Source: Diogma glabrata (Eukaryota > Arthropoda > Insecta > Diptera > Cylindrotomidae). Taken from it: a DNA stretch of 64,000 nucleotides. The notes under the pieces were generated by a model. That model saw only the letters and a program-made list of their open reading frames with translations, made no database searches and was not told the DNA's origin. This document shows, one piece after another, positions 20,848-33,738 of this stretch. The stretch covers positions 232,336,392 through 232,400,391 of the forward strand of contig OY856186.1 of NCBI GenBank assembly GCA_963693315.1, given 5' to 3'. A program made the position numbers and the translations under genes. Positions within the stretch are counted from its first letter, which is position 1. Each line of letters begins with the position of its first letter.

Positions 20848-22675
20848 ACTTACACCAATTCTCTCTTCCTTCTGGTTATCGTTTGTTTCATTAAAGTTGT
20901 TTCCGTTACAAGGATCAATATTTTATTTTAATTAAAATGTGTCGTTACATAGTCAATAAGTTGTTATCAAATGAATAACTAACTAAATCAATCTCCTTTA
21001 TGTTAAAGGAAATTTCATAACAAAATTAAGATGTAAACCATTTTTGACACACCAGCTAACGAGCCGCTCAAGAAGGAAACCTACAACCTCAAAACCTTAT
21101 GATGTGGTTAAACTCTACTTGCGATTAAGGAACAATGTGTTGGCTTGGAGCAATAAAAGCAAAAACCACTTTATTAGTTGTTTTAGTATTTTTGTGGTTT
21201 TATTTTATGATGTTGTATTAATAATTAGAAGATTTATTATTTAAGCATTTCTTAATTCAGTTAATAAGATTTAAGAAGTATAACTTTTAAGGTATGGTCT
21301 ATAATTATCGACTTTGGGTCGGTCGTTAAAGTTATATAGACTCATTACGAATTTGATTTAATTTATTTATTTGTCATTCATGAAGTATTCAGTTTGATTT
21401 TTTTGTGTTAAGATCAATAAAAAACAAATGTTACAAAAACTGATCCTTTAAAAGTGAAGGCATTAATAATTGATTAGTGCTAGATTTTTGTTTTTAAAAA
21501 ATATGGTAAAAGACTTCATCAGAGCTAGATTATGGTAACTACAATTACCTTATCTAACTTATTTCTAAACTATTTTATATTGATAGTTATATTTATATTA
21601 AACTATATGATTGTTAATTCATTAATTAGATCCTTACTTATTAACAAAAGTTTTCTATTGAAGTAATTTGAGTTTTGTTTACACACAGTTTTAATTAGTT
21701 TCGTCATATAGTTATGTTGTGCTAAACTTTTTCGATACCTGTAATATTAATTTTAAGAACTTATGTTGCTTAAATTTTTTTCCGAAAATGGTATTGTTTC
21801 ATACTAAATTGTCTCGTTTGAGAAAACCCAAAGTAAGTCCCAAACATCCCAAAAAATTTGGTATAATAGATTTATTCTATTGCAAAAGAGTTTACGCAAT
21901 AATTGCCTTTATAGTTTATACCCATCGATATCTTGTAAGTAAATAACAAAAAATTAGAAAATATAATAAACCATTGGCAAGAAAACACAACAAGCAACAA
22001 CAAATGGAAAATTTTCTTTTCTCTTTGTTATTTCATTATTATTTTTAATTTGCCGTTGAAATTTTTTTATTTCCTTTAATAGGATTTTTGTTTACATACC
22101 ATAAACAAACAAAACGTAATCGATATCGTTAAAAGATAAATTTGGGAAATTTGTTTTTGTGATTTTGTTTGATTTTTTATAAAACTGTTCAATCTGCTAC
22201 CAAAATGATTTTCGATAAAGAACGGTTGTGGAAATTTAAAGATGATAGTCTTTTTTAGGAATTGTAGAAAATTCTAGTTCCTTTACGTTGCTAGCGGGGT
22301 AAAATCAATAGAAATAAGTAGTGAAGTGATGAGGATACTGAAGAAATACTTATTGTGCTCCATAATATATTCGAACTACGATATTAAAACGAGATATTGA
22401 ACGACCGTGTCTGTCGTTAGTCTTTATAGACAGTTTTAGTCTTTATTACTATTAGTCTTTATAGAGAGCACCCTATCCTCCATTCCTAATCGCCTTAAAA
22501 ACCTAACTTATTATTTCTAAACCTAAACTTATTAGTTCTACGTTCACAATGCTTAAAAATATTTGAGTCAAGATAAAGATCAAAAGAAAATATTTGCGGT
22601 CAATAGCAGGAGCTAGAGTACGCGGGGTTGTCTCATCCGTAGATGTATGTATAGCTAGTCATTCACGCTATATAT
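20848..22675. other. No gene recognised
   Basis: AT-rich with short frames at 21044-21244 and 21719-21946 that show no family motif. Nothing with clear termini. Confidence 0.45.
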
Positions 22676-22971
22676 GGGTAGTTCTACAAACATAGGAATT
22701 TTGAACGGCTCTGCTTATTTCGTATATTAGTATGAAAAAAAAAATGTTTTTCAAATGAAACTTGTAAGCCTTAACTATGTCTAGCTGGTCACCCAAAATA
22801 GACCCATTTCGAAATATATTTCTTAGAAAAAAATTATTCAAAACGTCAAATTATCAGTCCCCTGGCGTGTCCCACCTTGAAATTCAAAGCTGGAAAACTA
22901 ACTAATCAATGATTCTAAGTGTGTAGGGACAAATTTACTCTGTAGTAATAATTTTGAATAATGATGCTTTA

Positions 22972-24683
22972 CACAGAGAGAAAAAAAGGGTTAAATTTGA
23001 TAAAAAAATCATCAAATTGATGATTTTTGTATATCAATATATGGACGAGAATATGAGTTCTTAAATTGATATAAAATGCTGCATCAGATTGAACTCTGGT
23101 TTATTTTTTTGAGTTGATATAATCTACTGATTATGATAAACAAATTTCTTATTTTGATATTTTATTCTCGATATTATTCTCAAAGCTTATAAACTTGTTG
23201 TATCAAAACAATACCAAAAGTATCAATTTAAGATGGAGTTGTATTTCTTCAAGAATTTGAGCGGAAGAAGTTGAGAAACCAAAAGCTCATTTTAAGAAAT
23301 TCTGATCATTTTAAGAATTTTTTTGATCGATATGATCGTATGTTACTTTTGGTATTGATCTGATATATTTCATTTTGAATCAATTCATTATCATTTTAAG
23401 AAAAATATTTTCTCAAATCGAAGATGATAATATTTAGTTTGAGAAAAGATTTTTCTCAATTTTAGTGGCTTATATACGTGGGGGGGATTCGGTACGTTTA
23501 GAGACACGTAAAATATCAACCTTGGAAAAAATAAGGCACTGGAATAAAACTCCAATCCACCGATGTTCCATTAACCTTAAACGGGATAAAAAAATCACTA
23601 TTTTTAAAAAATATTCTTTTATTTTACATAAATAATTCAAAAATAAATAAATTATAATTTTTAATTTGGCTTAATCTAATTATGGCTTAACATATTGTCT
23701 GCCATCTAAAAAATAATGGACTTGCAATGGTCTGTTTACATCATCACCGAGACGTATTATATCAAAAAAAATTATTATCATTTCGATCTTATACGTTCAA
23801 TTTAGGAGAAAAAGTATAAAATCGAGAATTTTTTTTTCTCAATTCTATCTACGTAAGATCAAATCGAGAGTAATCGAATATTAATTATTTTCATTTCGAT
23901 CTCATAAGCTCAATTTGAGAGAAAAATAATAAAACTGAGAATTTTTTTTTTCTCAATTTTATAAACGTTGATCAAACCGAGAATAATCGATCATTAGTTA
24001 GTTTCATTTCGATCTCATAAGTTCAATTTGAGAGAAAAGGTATAAAATCGATAATTTTTCTTTCTTAATTTTATCTACGTGGATCAAATTGAAAATACTC
24101 GCGTATAACTTATTATTATTTTGATCTTTAATTTTCTAAAAGAAACAAAAAGGATTAAAATGAAAATATTTTACTCTCATTTTGACATTTGTGAATCAAA
24201 TAAATGTTGGGGAAGTAACAAAGTGATGTGTACTTCTCTGTTCAATTTTAGAAATGGAAATCTTATTCTGATTCAAAATTTTCTTATATTTATACAGAAA
24301 AAATGAAAAAGTGTTTTATTTACTCAAAACAAGAATAAATGAATTTCCTATTGTTGAACAAAAACAATTCTCAACTTCAGTATTTCATTCTCCTATAGGA
24401 TGATCGAATTGATAGTTTTTTCTCACTTTTAAAGTTTTGTTGTATTAAAATAATATAAATTTACTCGAAATGAGAATAAAGGTATCTTCTGTTTTTAATC
24501 ATATATATTTCTCAATAATAGTATTTTATTCACTTTTTTGTGTGATTGAACTGTTAGTTTTTATCTCAGTTTTAAATTTCGTAGCATTAAAATGATTTAA
24601 ATTTTCTCAAATTAAGAAGAAACTGAATTTTCTATTTTCAATCATACACAATTCTCAAATCTAGAATTTTTTTTCTCTCTGTG
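22972..24683. mobile_element. TA-flanked element with CACAGAGAGAAAAAAA ends, 1712 bp
   Basis: It begins CACAGAGAGAAAAAAA and ends TTTTTTTCTCTCTGTG, flanked by TA at 22970-22971 and 24684-24685. The ends recall the CACAGTT...AACTGTG MITE elsewhere in the window, also flanked by TA. The interior is tandem-repeat-rich and has no transposase. Confidence 0.78.
23775..24110 (+). repeat. ~112-bp tandem repeat, three units
   Basis: Each unit holds CATTTCGATCTCATAAG, TCAATTTGAGAGAAAA, AATTTTTTTTTCTCAATTTT and CTACGTGGATCAAAT-like blocks. Units begin near 23779, 23890 and 24004. Diverged versions of the CTCAATTTTA and AATCGAG words continue on both sides through most of the element. Confidence 0.75.
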
Positions 24684-25426
24684 TAATAATGTGTAAATAA
24701 TCATAACATTACTCTATATTTCATATAAGATATATCCTATTAAAGTTTGTCCCACGAATTTGTTATTATTCTCCTGCCCAATCAAAACACATTGAAAATA
24801 TTGGAAATTCATATTTCTATCAAGTTATCGCTCGTCACAAGAATTAATTAAAGTTCAATAAATATAATATTGCAAGTGTTTTACTTAGTCCGAGGTTTTA
24901 TCAATCAAAACAGTCAACATTACTATCAATTTCGTGTGTTGTCCAGTCAAATTATCAGTCCCCTGGCAAGTATTTTCGTGAAAAGTATTTTAATTACAGG
25001 TAATTTTGTAATTTTATACGTCGTGAATATGTATTGCCTTGGTATAGAATCCATTTATTTTTTTTTTAGACGTAATTTTGTCATTTTTAAGCGAAATGCT
25101 GATAAATTATCAGTCCCCTGTTCTCAGTCCCCTGGAAGATTTGAAAGCGGGTAGACTTAGATAAATGTTTATTTCGTATTTTGAAATAATATTGAGATAA
25201 TTTTGAGTTAATTTAGGAGTAAGAAGTATATTTTTTAATTTTGACTCGTATTTTTTTTTTTGTTTTTTTTTGTTTTGTTTTTTTTTTTTTTTTTGACTAA
25301 TTCACATTCAAAAAAGTTGAAAGAACGTCATCAACTTTAACTAAAACTAGTTGCCAGAACTTATACGCAAAAAACATGTCGTGCCGTAATTAGCTCCATT
25401 TCCTTCCTTCGTGTGTAGAACTACCC

Positions 25427-25782
25427 ATATACATATTTCTAACTATAGTGGTTCATGTATGCTATATTCATGCAGTTCGTGTTCAGGTATAGATTTTTAA
25501 TAAATATTGAAAAATAAATCTGTGTAATTTTTAAATACATATATCCCAATCTCAATTGTAATGCAAACTACAATGAAACTATAGAATCGTTTTATAACGA
25601 TATTAACTGTATAGAACATTTAAGTATACTTTCTATCCATTTCATCAATACATAAACCGTTCAAAGTATCACTATATATTGATATCAATTTTAATTATTT
25701 GTTCAACTTTTCATGTTTTCAAATTCTAGTTACAGATTTTTTAAAATATAGATATTTAATTGTTTACAAGAATATAATAATA
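25427..25782. other. No gene recognised
   Basis: Short AT-rich stretch between the element end and the LINE fragment. Nothing identified. Confidence 0.5.
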
Positions 25783-25961
25783 ATTTTTTTTTTTTTTAAT
25801 AAAATGTGTTGTGTAATAGGGTCTAGAATATGTGTCACAACAACACATAAATACCTTTTAAGACCTAGGTCTAGACCTGGGTCCCACAACAACTGGCGTT
25901 CTAAGGTGTAGATTAACGCTTTTTTTAAAAATCTGTGGGTTGAAGCCACCTGAGACTAAGT
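25783..25961 (-). mobile_element. 5'-truncated LINE copy 2 (last ~180 bp)
   Basis: On the minus strand it covers the last ORF2 codons (CTTAGTCTCAGGTGGCTTCA...), the stop, the 3' UTR and a poly(A) run (T's at 25787-25797). It matches 1438-1615 at very high identity. Severe 5' truncation is the normal outcome of incomplete reverse transcription. Confidence 0.9.
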
Positions 25962-27487
25962 GTAATTTATATTTTTATGACACATCACATCACAGTACAC
26001 ATAAAGAAAAAATTTTAATACATTAATCACAAACCTAAACTAATTATCTATGACATTTTTCGAGCTAAAAACTAAAGATAACTTATTTGAATGAAAATAA
26101 ATTTAACTTATCATTATGCAACTGAAAAAGATCTCCAACAAACAGAAACTAAAAGTTTTGTTTTTCTATAACTTACTTGATTGAAAAATAATTTTAAATT
26201 TTCGTTTTAAGATACGCCACATACACTCCCTTATTAGTGATATTGATATAGCAATAACACGCTATAGACATGTTTACATGTTGTGGCGTATTAGAGAACA
26301 TATAAATTTTGAAATAAAATAATAAATTTGAATGCTTGCAATATAAAGGCTTGTAGAGACCCTGGAAATCTCTTATTCATCACAGAAAATGTTATATCAC
26401 AAAAATAAATTAAGTACTGGATATAACAAAAACTAAATAATTTAATACACAAAAAAACTAAAACAAAAATTATATAAATCAAAATAAAGCTTACATTAAT
26501 TGATGTAGGCTGTTATTAAATGTTGATTGTAGGCTGTTACAAATTGCATTCCATAACTCACTTATCCAAAAATCTGCAACGTCATCCATAGACGCTTTGT
26601 AAAATGCAATTCACTATGTTAATCACTCCAAAGATCAACAAAATCAAAAGATGAGCCAGCATGACAATCACACATATAACAATCTTTTGTATCAAATCTT
26701 GATGCTCCAATAAAAAATACTGTGATGTCATTACAACGGTTTAATGTTATGCTTTGTACCATTAAAAATTTTTCAAACACTAATTTGTTCATATATGTTT
26801 CGCGTTGAAATAAATCTACAACTTTCAAAAATTGAAGACGAGCTATAGGCGCTAATTTACAGATTTAGCTCAACATACTTTTCATATTCAACTTCTCGTT
26901 CAATATTATGCGAAGAACTTTAGACGAGTTATTTTCACCTTTATGAACACAACTTCTGGTATCCAATTAATATACGCATCCGTTGCATTTTTTTCATTCA
27001 CTATCGATTTAATTTTCTTTCAGTAACCGGAATGGTAAAACAACGGTTTCGCTATCTTCGAAGCCGTTTTCTAATCCAAACAACAACAATATTCAAAAAT
27101 ACAAAAATATGTTGATTAAAAATAAATTCAAAATGTTGAAATTTGTTTGAATTATTATTATTATTATTATTGGATTGATTTTAAAAATTGTTACTAGTTA
27201 CACTTCTTAACTCACAAAAACCTAGTAAACGGCAACGAAAACCACTGTTAGAATAAAAACACCAATTTAAAAACTATAAATTAATTAAACAAATTTATTA
27301 TGAAAAAAATTAAGAAATAGTAGATTTTTATACAAGTGGTGAAAACGTCTCTTTTTGTGTGACTGAATGGTTTGTCCACGAGACGCGATAGCGTCGAGTG
27401 GAATGAGTTCAGGAACGCAAAAACGTTTTTACCACGCGTAGAAAATGCTATTTTTTCTACGCTTGTAAATATAATTGATAATATTTA
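25962..27487. other. No gene recognised; unplaced minus-strand frame at 26619-26828
   Basis: The minus-strand frame at 26619-26828 encodes 69 residues with KDCYMCDCHAGSSFDFVDLW, which looks protein-like but which I cannot assign. Flanking stops and frameshifts suggest a remnant. At 27147-27170 there is an (ATT)n tract, and at 27436-27462 a small palindrome around CGTAGAAAAT. Confidence 0.4.
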
Positions 27488-27736
27488 CAAATTCATCTAC
27501 TAAAAACTTACAAAACGACATATCTAAATGTGACTGTGTAAAAAATAAACAAGATTGTATTTATATAATAGCATTTTTATCAGTGTAAAATAATGTTATT
27601 ATTGTGTTCGCCTACAGATGGAATAATAACATTATTTTACACTGGTAAAAATGCGATATATAAATACAATCTTGTTTATTTTTCACACAGTCAAATTTAG
27701 ATATGTCGTTTTGTAAGTTTTTAGTAGATGAATTTG
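27488..27736. repeat. Long near-perfect hairpin, ~116-bp arms and 18-bp loop
   Basis: The left arm (27488-27603) starts CAAATTCATCTACTAAAAAC and the right arm (27622-27736) is its complement with only a few mismatches. The loop is GTGTTCGCCTACAGATGG. A transcript would fold into a dsRNA-like stem; it may also be a foldback MITE. Confidence 0.9.
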
Positions 27737-28718
27737 ACAATATGAATAACGAGAAAAGTTCATATATTTTCTCTAAAAACTTTTACAGATATTACAGATA
27801 TTTTTTTGCCGACTGGAAGTCATCTTTTAAAGTATAAATTTAAAAAATTGTAGGTAAAGTTTCAATTAAAAACAAATAAAAATAAATTTTTTAATAAAAT
27901 TTATTTATTTATTTAATTAATTTTTTTTATTTTTTTTTTGGGCGGAAAGAACTCAGAGAATATATTTTATATCTGACAGTTAATTATTGGAGGAAAAAAT
28001 TATACGATATATCTGATACAAATTTTATTTTATCGCTCCGATTTCTCCGATATAGAAAAAAAACACACTCATTATTTATTAATTTAATTAATTAATTACA
28101 CACAATTGATATAATGATTAGTTTCGATTCGATTCGATCAAAATATTCAAAATATTCAATCCCTTCAAAATACTGCGATATTGACAGAAATAAACACAGC
28201 AACCGAAACAACAACAGAAACAGTAAATCAAATTCAATCTCAAATATTCAATCCTTTAAATAACCACCACCTGTAGGCGACCACCGAAACTTATTTACTT
28301 TCAGTCCTAGTGACTGAAAACATTTTCAGTCACTACTTTGAAAAAGTTTCCCTCTCATATAGGTTTTACTATATACATATTAAAATGACATTTTCGTAGC
28401 TTGAAGTAGAAAAATACATTTTTTTATTTTTACAAAAAAAAACTACACTATTCTAACATGTTCACTCATGATAGTTGAGCCTGTTCATGATAGTTGAGCC
28501 TGTTAGTGGTATGGAAGGTTGATTGATGGAGATGAATATATTCGGCGATGCGTTGTTCAAGATGAATCTTCTATTGTGGTCTAGGATTGTGAGAATTAAT
28601 ACCGTTCACACTTCACGTAACTGAAAAACACACTAAAGCAGAAGACGAAATGTTGTTTTAACATCAATATGATGAGTCAACTTTATTTTCCAAAATCTTT
28701 GATATTTAGTAGTTTTAC
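27737..28718. other. No gene recognised
   Basis: AT-rich. ATTCAAAATATTCAATCC-like short repeats occur near 28143-28160 and 28236-28252. The GTTGAGCCTGTTCATGATA phrase repeats at 28474-28503. No exon can be supported. Confidence 0.45.
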
Positions 28719-29845
28719 ATCGTCGCAAAAACAACCAAAAGGCTGTAAAAAAGCCGCGCCATGTTTTTCTTTAGCTTGAAACTATCATTTTAACTATAAC
28801 AAATAAATTCTTGTATCTTATTCTTTACAAAAACTTCTTAAATCATAAAGCACTAGTTATAAAATTTCTTAATGGCATTTTGTTTTCTAAACATCTAGCT
28901 ATATTATATAATTTAAGTAATACTCTAGAACTACATATCATAATTCTAAAATATATAATAAATATTCACATTTATTAAAATTTATTAAGGCAGAGGAAAT
29001 ATAATTTATTTTTTTTTTTCTATAAAAAACCGTTCACTTTCACTTACATATTTCTTGAACAAAAACCTTGGCGCGACCTTTTCTCAATTAATTTAATAAT
29101 GTCATTCGTAAGGTCTATTTTCAGACGACTGTGAAAAGCCGATGAATTCAACAGTGGACTTCTAATTATATTAATTAAGTCAGTGTCATATTTTCTACAA
29201 TTTTTCTGAAGTATAGTAATCTATTTGAAATTCCCTTTATATTATTACGGTATGCTTAATTTTATATAAGACATGATTTGCTGTAAGAATATCTAGCAAA
29301 TGGCAACTATAACAATATAACGATGACTATGAAATAACATTATCAATAAATTTCTTTTCGTACTGAATTTTAACATTCATTGGTATTCATTTAAGATTGC
29401 TATTTAATCAATGGTTATTTCAATATAATGTTTATTATGAGTCAACCATAGTCACTATGCGGTTGGCTTTATTGTCATATTAAGAAAAGGTCGCGCCAAG
29501 GTTTTTTTCAAGAAATATGTAAGTGAAAGTGAGCGGTTTTTTATAGAAAAAAAAATAAATTATATTTCCTCTGCTTAAATAAATTTTAATAAATGTGAAT
29601 ATTTATTATATATTTTAGAATTATGATATGTAGTTCTAGAGTATTACTTAAATTATATAATATAGCTAGATGTTTAGAAAACAAAATGCCATTAAGAAAT
29701 TTTATAACTAGTGCTTTATGATTTAAGAAGTTTTTGTAAAGAATAAGATACAAGAATTTATTTGTTATAGTTAAAATGATAGTTTCAAGCTAAAGAAAAA
29801 CATGGCGCGGCTTTTTTACAGCCTTTTGGTTGTTTTTGCGACGAT
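28719..29845. repeat. Large inverted repeat, ~364-bp arms, 400-bp spacer
   Basis: The left arm (28719-29083) runs ATCGTCGCAAAAACAACC... to ...CCTTGGCGCGACCTTTTC, and the right arm (29484-29845) is its complement with a handful of differences. The spacer 29084-29483 is unique and lacks a recognisable ORF. No target duplication was found next to the arms. It resembles a foldback transposon or a recent inverted duplication. Confidence 0.92.
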
Positions 29846-31380
29846 TTGACTTTTTTTTGTAAAGTTATAATATAATATGGGAGAATCAAATTATTATTAT
29901 CCATATAAAATGTTTTTTACAGTGAACTTTGCTCTGGATTTTTTATCAATCTAGGACCTAGGTGCAATATTAAAAAAATAAAAGTACCGTGTTTATGTAA
30001 ACAGGTCTCAACTCATGACATGAACAACTCATGAAAAAGTAAAAGAAATATTCGAAAATAAGTCTAAAGCAATGCATTCGAAAATTAATAAAATTATTAC
30101 ATACAACGGAAACACACACATAAAAACTATAGTCTTTGACTAATAATTTTAAAAAATTAACAAAACAATTTTCTAAAAGTTCTTGAGGATAGCATAAAAG
30201 CTTAAATCGATTGTTATTTACTCTAAATAAATAATAAACAAAACAACATTGTGCGAAAAAAGATGTGAAATTAAGTGTTTCGCAATTAAACAATTTTTTT
30301 AAAAATTCTTGATTATGTTCAGCCAAGTACCATTGGTGTCTTCCATAAACTTTATAGTCTATGATTGACTGAAAGTTTTAAAAAATTTCATTTTTTACGG
30401 TTATATACGAAATCGGCACATATTTGTCATTTTCGCCTTATCTTACCACATAAATATACGTAAATACATATATTTTCATTTTTAGTGAGAAAGTCGTTGT
30501 GAATAATGGATAATAAACAATCAAGTCCTCACCATAAGGGTTTTGTTCTATTTTTTCAAAGTACGGAACCCTTAAAATAATAATAAAATTTTCTCAAATT
30601 CTTTTCTTTATATCTCATAAAGCTTAAAAACACAAAATTTTAAAGCCTACTAAATTATTTTTTAATCTCATCACTTCAAAATAACTACCAACGTTTTAAA
30701 ATAAAATGAAATAAAAATTAAAATTTATTATCGATATAACATTTGTTGGGTTCTCTCAGATAACAAATTTACATAATAGACCAAATACATGTTTTCACAA
30801 CATCGTTTTCTTAACACATCAATAATAGGTCTTTTTACTGAAGGCATATTCTAAATATATTCTTTTTTCTAATACTTTTATAATTACCAACTTCCATTTA
30901 ATATATTAATAAAACATTTGATGGGTTTTCTGGATACAAATTACAAACATAACAAATATTTTTATCGAAAACAACTATATGTTTGCAAACTAATTTGGGT
31001 TCGTGTTTAAGTTTTTTAACTTTGTTAAATATTACCAATATTGAGGGATAATAAATTTCAATTCGCATAATTTTGTGTTTTTCAATTCTGTACATTTGGT
31101 TGGTTTTTGAAAATTCGCCAAAATGATACTAAATTACTACATGCATATCAATGCTACCAACGTGGTATAAAAATTTGTAAAAACATTTTAATTTTACTAA
31201 AAGTTTGGGAAAGCAAAATTTTGATTTTATAAACTTTCAGAAAAAAGCATGAATGCTGACTTTTTTTTTTACTAATGAAAACATATAGTTAAATAATATA
31301 TACTTTTATTGATAACTTTGAATACAGTTGTAGAAAAAATGCAAATTATTCGAAATGAAAATTTTAACCTTTAAAACCTA
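29846..31380. other. No gene recognised
   Basis: The minus-strand frames 29970-30326 (118 residues) and 30898-31095 (65 residues) are Phe/Tyr/Ile-rich, as expected from AT-rich chance frames, and carry no motif known to me. No repeats with borders were seen. Confidence 0.45.
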
Positions 31381-31810
31381 TTCGGTGCACAGTATATATA
31401 CTAGTAGTGTCTTCCAAAACATGGCGCGCAAGACACTACCGCGTCTCTTGATTCATTCATGATCATTTATCATCATTAAGTAGCACGAAATAGTTGGTTG
31501 TGATAAATCTCAATCTTTTATTTGAAAAGAAATTTTTAATATTCCAAGCCTCACCGCATATATATCACACACCCTCAATGCACAATCCTATTTCAGATTT
31601 TATTTATATTTACAAGAAAAGTTTAATTATGCATGAAATTTATGTTAATTTATTTATCAAAACAATTATATAATATGGAGTGGCACGATATAAAAAATTT
31701 TAAATGGCAAGACATTTATTCCTTTTATGTCAAAAATGTGGTTGACTATAATCAACTTGAAATTATATCCGTTTTTCAATACTGACAACCTTTCCATTCT
31801 TTTTTTATGG
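31381..31810 (-). mobile_element. Possible LTR/3' end of the Gypsy remnant
   Basis: Immediately downstream (minus strand) of the integrase remnant lies a purine tract, AAAAAAAGAATGGAAAGG at about 31789-31807, of the type that primes plus-strand synthesis in LTR elements. Beyond it, GTCTTGCGCGCCATGTTTTG near 31411-31430 has the more GC-rich look of an LTR. I found no second LTR, so the borders are not established. Confidence 0.3.
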
Positions 31811-31828
31811 CTGATACACAAAAATCAA

Positions 31829-32336
31829 TTATATATAATGCAATGCAATGCGGTGCGTAAAGAAAATTTGTTGTTTATTTGTTGGAGTTATCGTTATGCA
31901 TTGTGTAGCTGGAATTATCGCCAAAGGTTTTTCGTAGGGTTGTTGCAACGATCTTAGGACCCTGACTACTCTAAGGAAAACATGTGATCCGTTGAACACA
32001 AAAAAGTTATCATTAGAGTGCCGAGAAAAAATAACAGGTCGGAGATTGTTAAAATGCAACTTGAGAATATTATAACCGACATAACCATATTATAACCGAT
32101 CGTAAACCAATGTCGTTTGTTCCGATAAAAATTGTCGTGACACGCGTAAGGTCGATCCATACACTAATTCCACACAGGTACATATAAAATCTTTCCAAAA
32201 ACTGTACGCAGTCCCAGGACTATAGTCGGTAGGGTATGTGTCCGTTTTGATTGGAATCGTGACACATTATGGCTGCTTTCAGCGTTCTATGAAAACGTTT
32301 AATCATGCCATTAAATTTTGGATCATAAGCTGCGGT
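31829..32336 (-). pseudogene. Gypsy-type LTR retrotransposon integrase C-terminal remnant
   Basis: On the minus strand the frames carry AYDPKFNGMIKRFHRTLKAA, the integrase block around the last catalytic glutamate region, but the expected Glu (NGxxER) reads Lys (NGMIKR). It is followed by LGLRTVF and, in other frames, by RPVIFSRHSN...FVFNGSHVFLR and LQQPYEKP, the usual C-terminal segment of Gypsy Pol. The reading frame shifts at least twice and is interrupted by a stop. It is a dead fragment, cut on its upstream side where LINE copy 3 begins near 32374. Confidence 0.75.
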
Positions 32337-33738
32337 TTATTGATGTTCGAAACCTAACAGGTTTGACTGTTCAGTAAAACCCAAACAAAAATACTTGTAT
32401 TCGAAAGCTGCCAAAGCGGCACTTAGAAACGTAGATCATTTAATATATGGATTCATAACAAAACTCCCGCTAATCGATCCCAATATCTAAAGGCCAACAC
32501 AATATCTAACCAGATTATCTCAAACAAAAAGTCTGAAATTGACAGAGCGGACAGTTAATTCTTTAAATTATGGTACAAAATCATCTATTCCCCCTATTAT
32601 TGATGGTGATTCAATCGTCAATGATCCCGAAAGAAAAGCTAACTTGTTCGCTGAACGATTTGCTCTGAACTCCACTGTTTTGGAAACTCCTAAAGAAATA
32701 CCCCAAATCCAGTCTTCAAAAGTTAATATGAATGAACTATACTTCAAACCCATAATAGTCGCTACACTTTAAAAGGGGTTAAACATCAACAAAGCCTCAG
32801 GAATGGATAACGTTCCACCCATTATTTTAAAAACCTTTTCTAAAGAACTTGCACCAACTTTGACTAAAATATTCTACCAATCCTACAAATCTGGTATATT
32901 TCCCTCGTGCTGGAAGTTTGCAAATGTCCAGCCCGTCACCAAAAAAGGACCAAAATCCGATATCTCGAATTACAGGCCAATAGCTTTACTATCGGTCGTA
33001 TCCAAAGTCTACGAGCATTATATTAATACACACATTTCAAAATTTCTGGAATTAAATCATTTAATAGACGACAGCCAATACGGTTTTCGAAACAAACACT
33101 GAAAGAAAAAAGTACTTGAATAGAACGACATAAAACATTATATTAAAGACTTTAACATTGTTTTTCAGCCGAAGAAACATGTCATTGTATTAACGAAATG
33201 CCAATAGTTAAATTATGAAATTTTATTAAACAACGTCATACGACATTGTTCCATAAAAATTTTTTTTCATAATTCTATGAATCGTTATGTAACTTTATGA
33301 AAGATATTCATTAATAAACATGATGTGTATTAATGAAATATTATCATCAAATCAATGAAAAAACGTCATAATTTAATGAACATTGTTAGAATGACAGCAG
33401 ACATTATAATCATGACTTTGGCATAATCTTTTTTCTGATATTTGACATTATTTTAATGTGAAACAAACATTAAATTATGAATAAGTCATTAAACAATAAA
33501 TCTCACTTCAGGACCTTAATCAGAACTTAATATTAAGGTCATATTAGAATTAAAATTTTGGAGCCGTTCTTAACAAAAACACAGGGCTTTTGAGTTGTTA
33601 ATACAGAAAACACACTTTTATTTTATTTATTTTACATACTATCATCTGTGTGTCCCTATCCCACTGAGAAAAGTTAAAGAGAAGATTGAAAAATGAAAAA
33701 CAAATTAAATTTTGAAATTCACACTTTTTATTTGTTTT

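Larger units (their letters stand above)
22676..25426. mobile_element. DNA element with GGGTAGTTCTACA ends and CAGTCCCCTGG subterminal repeats
   Basis: GGGTAGTTCTACAAACATAGG at the left is mirrored by the complement TGTGTAGAACTACCC at the right, both flanked by ATAT. The motif ATCAGTCCCCTGG (or CAGTCCCCTGG) occurs near 22849, 24953, 25108 and 25123, the first two within a longer shared GTCAAATTATCAGTCCCCTG. Repeated subterminal motifs are usual transposase-binding arrays. A second element (22972-24683) is nested inside, leaving about 1.04 kb of own sequence without coding capacity. Confidence 0.6.

Noticed and set aside
23775..24110. CRISPR-like array
   Set aside because: Units are 112 bp, continuous and diverged, without constant repeats separating unique spacers, and the DNA is eukaryotic.
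25250..25300. Long T-rich run as a retroelement poly(A) tail
   Set aside because: No LINE or SINE sequence precedes it on the minus strand; it is interrupted by G's and lies inside the 22676-25426 element.
29970..30326. 118-codon minus-strand frame
   Set aside because: Phe/Tyr/Cys-rich, no motif, no splice context or neighbours; typical of AT-rich chance frames.
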